In this document: positions 60,733 through 64,000 of the stretch, one piece after another
Layout of the letters: each line of letters opens with the position of its first letter
Numbering within the stretch: position 1 is the first letter of the stretch
Assembly: GCA_002027195.1 (NCBI GenBank)
Contig: MWJO01000002.1
Location: 1 to 64,000 of the forward strand
DNA from: Streptomyces sp. GKU 895
GTDB taxonomy: Bacteria; Actinomycetota; Actinomycetes; Streptomycetales; Streptomycetaceae
DNA: 64,000 nt
Direction of reading: 5' to 3'
Made by a program: the position numbers and the translations under genes
Notes under the pieces: model-generated
Databases searched by the model: none
Told to the model about the DNA's origin: nothing
What the model saw: only the letters and a program-made list of their open reading frames with translations

Positions 60733-61479
60733 GTGCGGCGCCGGACGTTCCTCGTCATCCTCGCGGTGGCCGCCGTGCTCGGGCTGCTGACCGGTCGGTT
60801 CGCCCTGCCTCCGCCGTCCGCTCTCGCCACCCCGGCGGTGACGCCGGGCGCCTCGGCCTCCTCGCCGGGCAACGGCTCTCCCCCGCCGGAACCCGCGAGC
60901 GGCCCCCTGACGGAGCGGCACTTGCTGACGGCGGCCGACTTCAAGAAGGTCGGACTCTCCGAGCGCATCCACGTGCGGGACCGTGTCGGAGACGGCAACT
61001 ACGCCAACGTCGCCTGCACCGGTGAGAGGACCCTCGGCGAGACGCTGGGCTCGTACGACGCGCACTTCCGCGGGCTGGTGACGAGCAAGGACACGGGCAG
61101 CGACGATCCCACCACGGCGGCGCACATCGGTGATCAGGTCGCCCGCGAGGTCGCCGACGACGCCGGGAGCCGGGCGCTGGCCCGGAACTTCGCCGAACGC
61201 CTGCTGCTGGAGGAAGTGCCGTGCCAGAGCGAACCGGCCACCCACTGGGTCTACGGACCGACGCACACGATCGACGTCGCCGCGGACATCACCGCGAGCT
61301 GGATGGGTGCGTACGCCGGCGAGCTGAACACCACGGGCACCGCACCCCGAGGCAAGGAGCCGTGCGGAGGCATCGCCGTACTCCGCAACGGCTCGCACTA
61401 CGGGGTCCTGGAGGTGCAGGCCTGCCTGGACACGGCCGCGATGACGCGGATCGTGCGCGCGGCTGTGACAAGGCTCTGA
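60733..61479 (+). CDS. exported sensor-like protein, PknH-extracellular-domain-like
   Basis: 248 residues. Signal anchor (TFLVILAVAAVLGLLTGRF), Pro/Ser linker, then a globular domain with LLTAADFKKVGLSE, ACTGERTLGETLGSY and late cysteines (PCQSEP, EPCGGIAVLRNGSHYGVLEV). Related in pattern to the next gene. GTG 60733 follows GGGAGG. Probably co-transcribed with the sigma factor. Confidence 0.72.
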   Translation: MRRRTFLVILAVAAVLGLLTGRFALPPPSALATPAVTPGASASSPGNGSPPPEPASGPLTERHLLTAADFKKVGLSERIHVRDRVGDGNYANVACTGERTLGETLGSYDAHFRGLVTSKDTGSDDPTTAAHIGDQVAREVADDAGSRALARNFAERLLLEEVPCQSEPATHWVYGPTHTIDVAADITASWMGAYAGELNTTGTAPRGKEPCGGIAVLRNGSHYGVLEVQACLDTAAMTRIVRAAVTRL

Positions 61480-61618
61480 GATCGTTCAACGCTCCATGGG
61501 CCTGCGTGACGTGGATCACACCCAACACCGTCGGCCGCCATCCAACATCCCCCGCACCTCCGGCATCTCCCAGGTGTACGACGACGCCCACCGCGTCGCG
61601 ACCAGACAGGGGGATGAG

Positions 61619-62323
61619 ATGTTCGACAACCACGGCACCCGTGACACCCGCGGCACCCGCGGCACCCGCGGCACCCGCGCCAACCAGGCAGCCGGCAGGA
61701 AGTTCGCGCGTCGCCTTCGTGCCGCAGGGGTAGCCGCCTCCGTCGGGGCCGCGGTCCTCGTGGTCGGGATCGGCGCGCTTCCCGCAGCCGGCGCCGCCCC
61801 CGCGCCCGGCCTCGGATCCGCCGCCCTCCTGCAGAGTGACGACCTCGTCCGGCAGGGGCTGGCCCCGGTCGGTGCGAGCGTGAACCTGACCGGGAAGCAG
61901 GCTCTTTCGGCGTGCTCCGGGGAGGAGACGATGCGCGCGCTGACCAAGGGCAAGGCCGCCGCCTATGCCGACGTGACCTGGTCCTTCGACACCGACCGCA
62001 CCGCGCTGACCGAATCCGCCGCGGACGGTTCCGCCGACGCGTCGGCGGCGTCGTACGAGAAGAAGCTCAACAAGATGGTGCGCGGCTGCCAGGACGAGCC
62101 GCAGGGCCACTGGCACTACGGCAAGGGACACGCGCTCACCGTCAAGACCGGCAAGGGCACTTGGTACCCGGCCTTCAACGGTGACGGCAAGGTCGCCGGC
62201 GGTGTCGCGGTGATCCGCAGCGGCCACAGGTTCGGCATCGTCGAACTCACCGGTCAGCCCGGCAAGGACCCCGGCTACATGGCAGGCATCACCGCCGCTG
62301 CCGTCGACCGGCTGGCCGACTGA
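61619..62323 (+). CDS. exported sensor-like protein, paralogue
   Basis: 234 residues. N-terminal Thr-Arg-Gly repeats, a hydrophobic signal ([20 protein letters not shown]) and a domain like that of the preceding gene ([50 protein letters not shown]). ATG 61619 follows AGGGGG. Ligand unknown. Confidence 0.72.
   Translation: MFDNHGTRDTRGTRGTRGTRANQAAGRKFARRLRAAGVAASVGAAVLVVGIGALPAAGAAPAPGLGSAALLQSDDLVRQGLAPVGASVNLTGKQALSACSGEETMRALTKGKAAAYADVTWSFDTDRTALTESAADGSADASAASYEKKLNKMVRGCQDEPQGHWHYGKGHALTVKTGKGTWYPAFNGDGKVAGGVAVIRSGHRFGIVELTGQPGKDPGYMAGITAAAVDRLAD
61634..61678 (+). repeat. 9-bp tandem repeat (GGCACCCGC x5)
   Basis: Five in-frame 9-bp units encode repeated Gly/Asp-Thr-Arg at the cytosolic N-terminus of the preceding exported protein. 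Copy number could vary without shifting frame. Confidence 0.8.
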
Positions 62324-62568
62324 GCCGTCGTAGCGGTGCACACAATATCTGTATCCGTGAAATGAGAAATAGGTGCGGGGTACGGCGAGTATTTCTCGGC
62401 CGCCCGGCGGAGCGGAATTATGTACCGCGCACGGCCGGTCGCACCGTGCTACTGTCGAACTCAGTTGCAGGTGTGGTTGCCAGAAGGTTTTTCCGACGGC
62501 TGCTCATCACGGCGACACGGAATGCGCACAGGGCGTATTCCCGTACCCGCCTCCGAAGGAGAAACAAC

Positions 62569-62772
62569 ATGGCTACTGGCACCGTGAAGTGGTTCAACGC
62601 GGAAAAGGGCTTCGGCTTCATCGAGCAGGACGGCGGCGGCGCCGACGTCTTCGCCCACTACTCGAACATTGCCACCCAGGGCTTCCGTGAGCTGCTGGAG
62701 GGCCAGAAGGTGTCGTTCGACATCGCGCAGGGCCAGAAGGGCCCGACGGCCGAGAACATCGTTCCCGCCTGA
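62569..62772 (+). CDS. cold-shock protein (CspA family)
   Basis: 67 residues. [18 protein letters not shown] (RNP1), [10 protein letters not shown] (RNP2), then [15 protein letters not shown]: a complete S1-like cold-shock domain binding single-stranded RNA/DNA. AAGGAG precedes the ATG. The 245 nt upstream lacks a gene and may form the usual long csp leader. Confidence 0.95.
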   Translation: MATGTVKWFNAEKGFGFIEQDGGGADVFAHYSNIATQGFRELLEGQKVSFDIAQGQKGPTAENIVPA

Positions 62773-62798
62773 CGCACCGGCACTGCCGCACACTTCGC

Positions 62799-62834
62799 AG
62801 CTGGGGCCCGCACCTTGGGGTGCGGGCCCCAGCT
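62799..62834 (+). terminator. 16-bp-stem terminator of csp
   Basis: Exact 16-bp arms 62799-62814 and 62819-62834 with a TTGG loop, 27 nt after the csp stop. Confidence 0.9.
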
Positions 62835-62916
62835 CGCTTCATTCCCGGGTGATTCGCCCCCGCCGTTTTCCGCCCCGTTCTCGCGATTTTCTGCCCCGCT
62901 CATTCCATTGCGGGCA

Positions 62917-62944
62917 TTCCTCGATGCGCGCCCGCATCGAGGAA
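62917..62944. other. 12-bp perfect hairpin upstream of the CBS gene
   Basis: TTCCTCGATGCG and CGCATCGAGGAA arms around CGCC, 148 nt before the CBS start. The 319-nt csp-CBS gap otherwise holds only the csp terminator. Possible second terminator or leader structure. Confidence 0.6.
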
Positions 62945-63091
62945 GGTTCCGCGTGAGCCGCGCACGTGGCAGTCGCACGCGCATTAATCGCACACGGGCC
63001 CATCGCACATACGCCCGGCACCGACTCGGCCGCTCAGGCCGACGCACCAGCCGCTGTGCCCATTCCTGCTCCCTTACCGAAGGAGACATCC

Positions 63092-63388
63092 GTGACGCCA
63101 GCGCGGACGCAGTACGCCATGCCCCGCCCCACCTCCGTGACCGCGCTCGAGGACCTCGACGCGCACGGGCTGCGGGTATCCGACGACATGACCGTCGAGG
63201 TGGCTCTGGCCGTCATGGCGAGTGCCCGGGTCGAGCACCTGACCGTATGCGACGGGGACGACCAGAGCACCGCTCTGATCACCCTGGTACGGCTCGCCCT
63301 GCTCCGCGACAGTTCCTCGTACACGGACCGGATCCGGCTGCGGGACGTGAAGGACGGAATTCCCGTCCCCACCGCGTCCGTTCCCTAA
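63092..63388 (+). CDS. CBS-domain protein
   Basis: 98 residues. One CBS-like unit: LRVSDDMTVEVALAVMASAR, VEHLTVCDGDDQSTALITL, RIRLRDVKDG. A single CBS pair half suggests homodimerisation, with adenosine nucleotides as typical ligands. GTG 63092 follows GAAGGAGA. Adjacent to csp, but behind two hairpins. Confidence 0.82.
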   Translation: MTPARTQYAMPRPTSVTALEDLDAHGLRVSDDMTVEVALAVMASARVEHLTVCDGDDQSTALITLVRLALLRDSSSYTDRIRLRDVKDGIPVPTASVP

Positions 63389-63831
63389 GCCCCGAGCGCG
63401 CCCACGGCCGCGTGGATGTGGCCCGGGCCGTGACGCAGCCGTTCTCCCGCGCACCACCAGGACAGTCGCTCTTCCGCGTCCTCCCTCAGGTGCATGCCGA
63501 GGTTGTGCTCGGGGCACAGGGGCCATGCCTGCCACAGTCGTTCCGTGACCGTTTCCTGCGCGGCGTCGGCGACGGTCGCCAGTGCGGAGGCGAAGCCGGC
63601 CTGGGTGTGCGGGGCCAGGTGGCTGCCGTGCCACTCGCCGTCGGCCGTGGCGACGTAGACGTACTCCGGCTCGTCCTCGTCGTAGGGCGGAAGGGCCAGC
63701 AGTCGCAGGGGTCCCTGCCGGGGGAGCGTCGCCGCCAGGTCCCGGTTCAGGAGCGCGAGAGCCTGCTCCCACACGGGGTATTCGCCGGGCGGTACGGGGC
63801 GGGGCTCAGGGGGGTCGAAGGGTGTGCGCAT
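63385..63831 (-). CDS. hypothetical protein
   Basis: 148 residues, acidic. PEYVYVATADGEWHGSHLA and ERLWQAWPLCPEHNLGMHLR include a CPxH pair; WWCAGERLRHGPGH adds Cys/His. Streptomyces-type protein of unknown role. ATG 63831 follows GGAGG. It overlaps the CBS gene tail by 4 nt. Confidence 0.7.
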   Translation of the reverse strand: MRTPFDPPEPRPVPPGEYPVWEQALALLNRDLAATLPRQGPLRLLALPPYDEDEPEYVYVATADGEWHGSHLAPHTQAGFASALATVADAAQETVTERLWQAWPLCPEHNLGMHLREDAEERLSWWCAGERLRHGPGHIHAAVGALGA

Positions 63832-63958
63832 GCGGACCATCCTCCGCCACGCCAGGTGAAGGCGCGGATCAGTTTTCGGCGTCGTGGAAGTACACCGTGA
63901 GGGCGGGCCACAGGACGCTTCCATGCCCTCATGTTCGCCCAGGAGCCGACAACCGCCG

Positions 63959-64000
63959 CTACGGGTTCAGGACGATCTTTCCGGCGGTCGTGCCCGACTC
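63959..64000 (-). CDS. C-terminal end of a zinc-type alcohol dehydrogenase/quinone oxidoreductase (partial)
   Basis: The last 13 codons read ESGTTAGKIVLNP then TAG. The GKIVLNP ending is typical of MDR-superfamily dehydrogenases. The rest lies outside the window. Confidence 0.55.
   Translation of the reverse strand, partial: ESGTTAGKIVLNP

Noticed and set aside
62953..63400. Arg-rich GTG open frame downstream of csp
   Set aside because: Composition and frame are those of an out-of-frame read through the CBS gene.

Overview
The window is from a high-GC actinomycete, almost certainly Streptomyces. Coding regions are strongly GC-rich, GTG and TTG starts are common, genes overlap by ATGA or GTGA, and the core content (clpB, the dnaK-grpE-dnaJ-hspR operon, dcd, a DUF817 protein, a circularly permuted ATP-grasp/alpha-E/transglutaminase cassette) is typical of the central Streptomyces chromosome. 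Species cannot be fixed from sequence alone.

Layout. 1-6.7 kb: a small Cys-rich membrane protein, a PLP aminotransferase, a PIG-V-like membrane glycosyltransferase, a YbjN protein, clpB with an HspR operator (HAIR), and a PPOX-fold flavoenzyme. 6.8-10.7 kb: an unusual block with a secreted peptide carrying four DISW motifs, an overlapping Rieske-like protein that lacks the iron ligands, and three paralogous LuxR-HTH regulators. 10.8-14.2 kb: ATP-grasp, alpha-E and transglutaminase cassette. 14.2-19.9 kb: lipoproteins and twin PA14/FN3 secreted proteins with near-identical 5' halves. 19.9-25.2 kb: hspR, dnaJ, grpE, dnaK (reverse strand, HAIR operators upstream) and a WecA-like transferase. 25.4-43.6 kb: Fe-S oxidoreductase, DUF817, GNAT, kinase-like protein, four tandem FG-GAP propeller proteins, Yip1 protein, a large WD40-GTPase-TIR protein, a secreted protein with a 10-bp-phased repeat array upstream, a phosphoribosyltransferase, dcd, and tRNA-Gly(CCC).

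43.67-57.44 kb is an actinomycete integrative and conjugative element (AICE) inserted in the 3' end of tRNA-Gly(CCC) and flanked by 48-bp direct repeats. Its backbone is int-xis-repSA, spread (spd) proteins, an FtsK/TraB-type translocase, a GntR repressor, a Nudix protein (like the pSAM2 immunity factor) and an anti-sigma-like ATPase. ACTCGTCTA operator motifs lie beside its promoters. Its cargo (52.4-57.3 kb) is visibly more AT-rich: a divergent reverse transcriptase overlapping a HEPN-motif gene, then a convergent HNH nuclease. A nested hairpin of about 125 nt lies 90 nt upstream of the reverse transcriptase. This is the best candidate here for an undescribed defence system.

57.5-64 kb: sortase-type GDSL hydrolase, Ser/Thr kinase divergent from an ECF sigma factor, two related exported sensor-like proteins, a cold-shock protein, a CBS-domain protein, and the last 13 codons of an alcohol-dehydrogenase-like gene.

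Data quality. At least nine single-base frameshifts interrupt otherwise intact genes, including dnaK and grpE. About half sit in runs of five or six C/G. Sequencing indels are the simplest explanation, so the entries typed pseudogene are probably intact in the organism.
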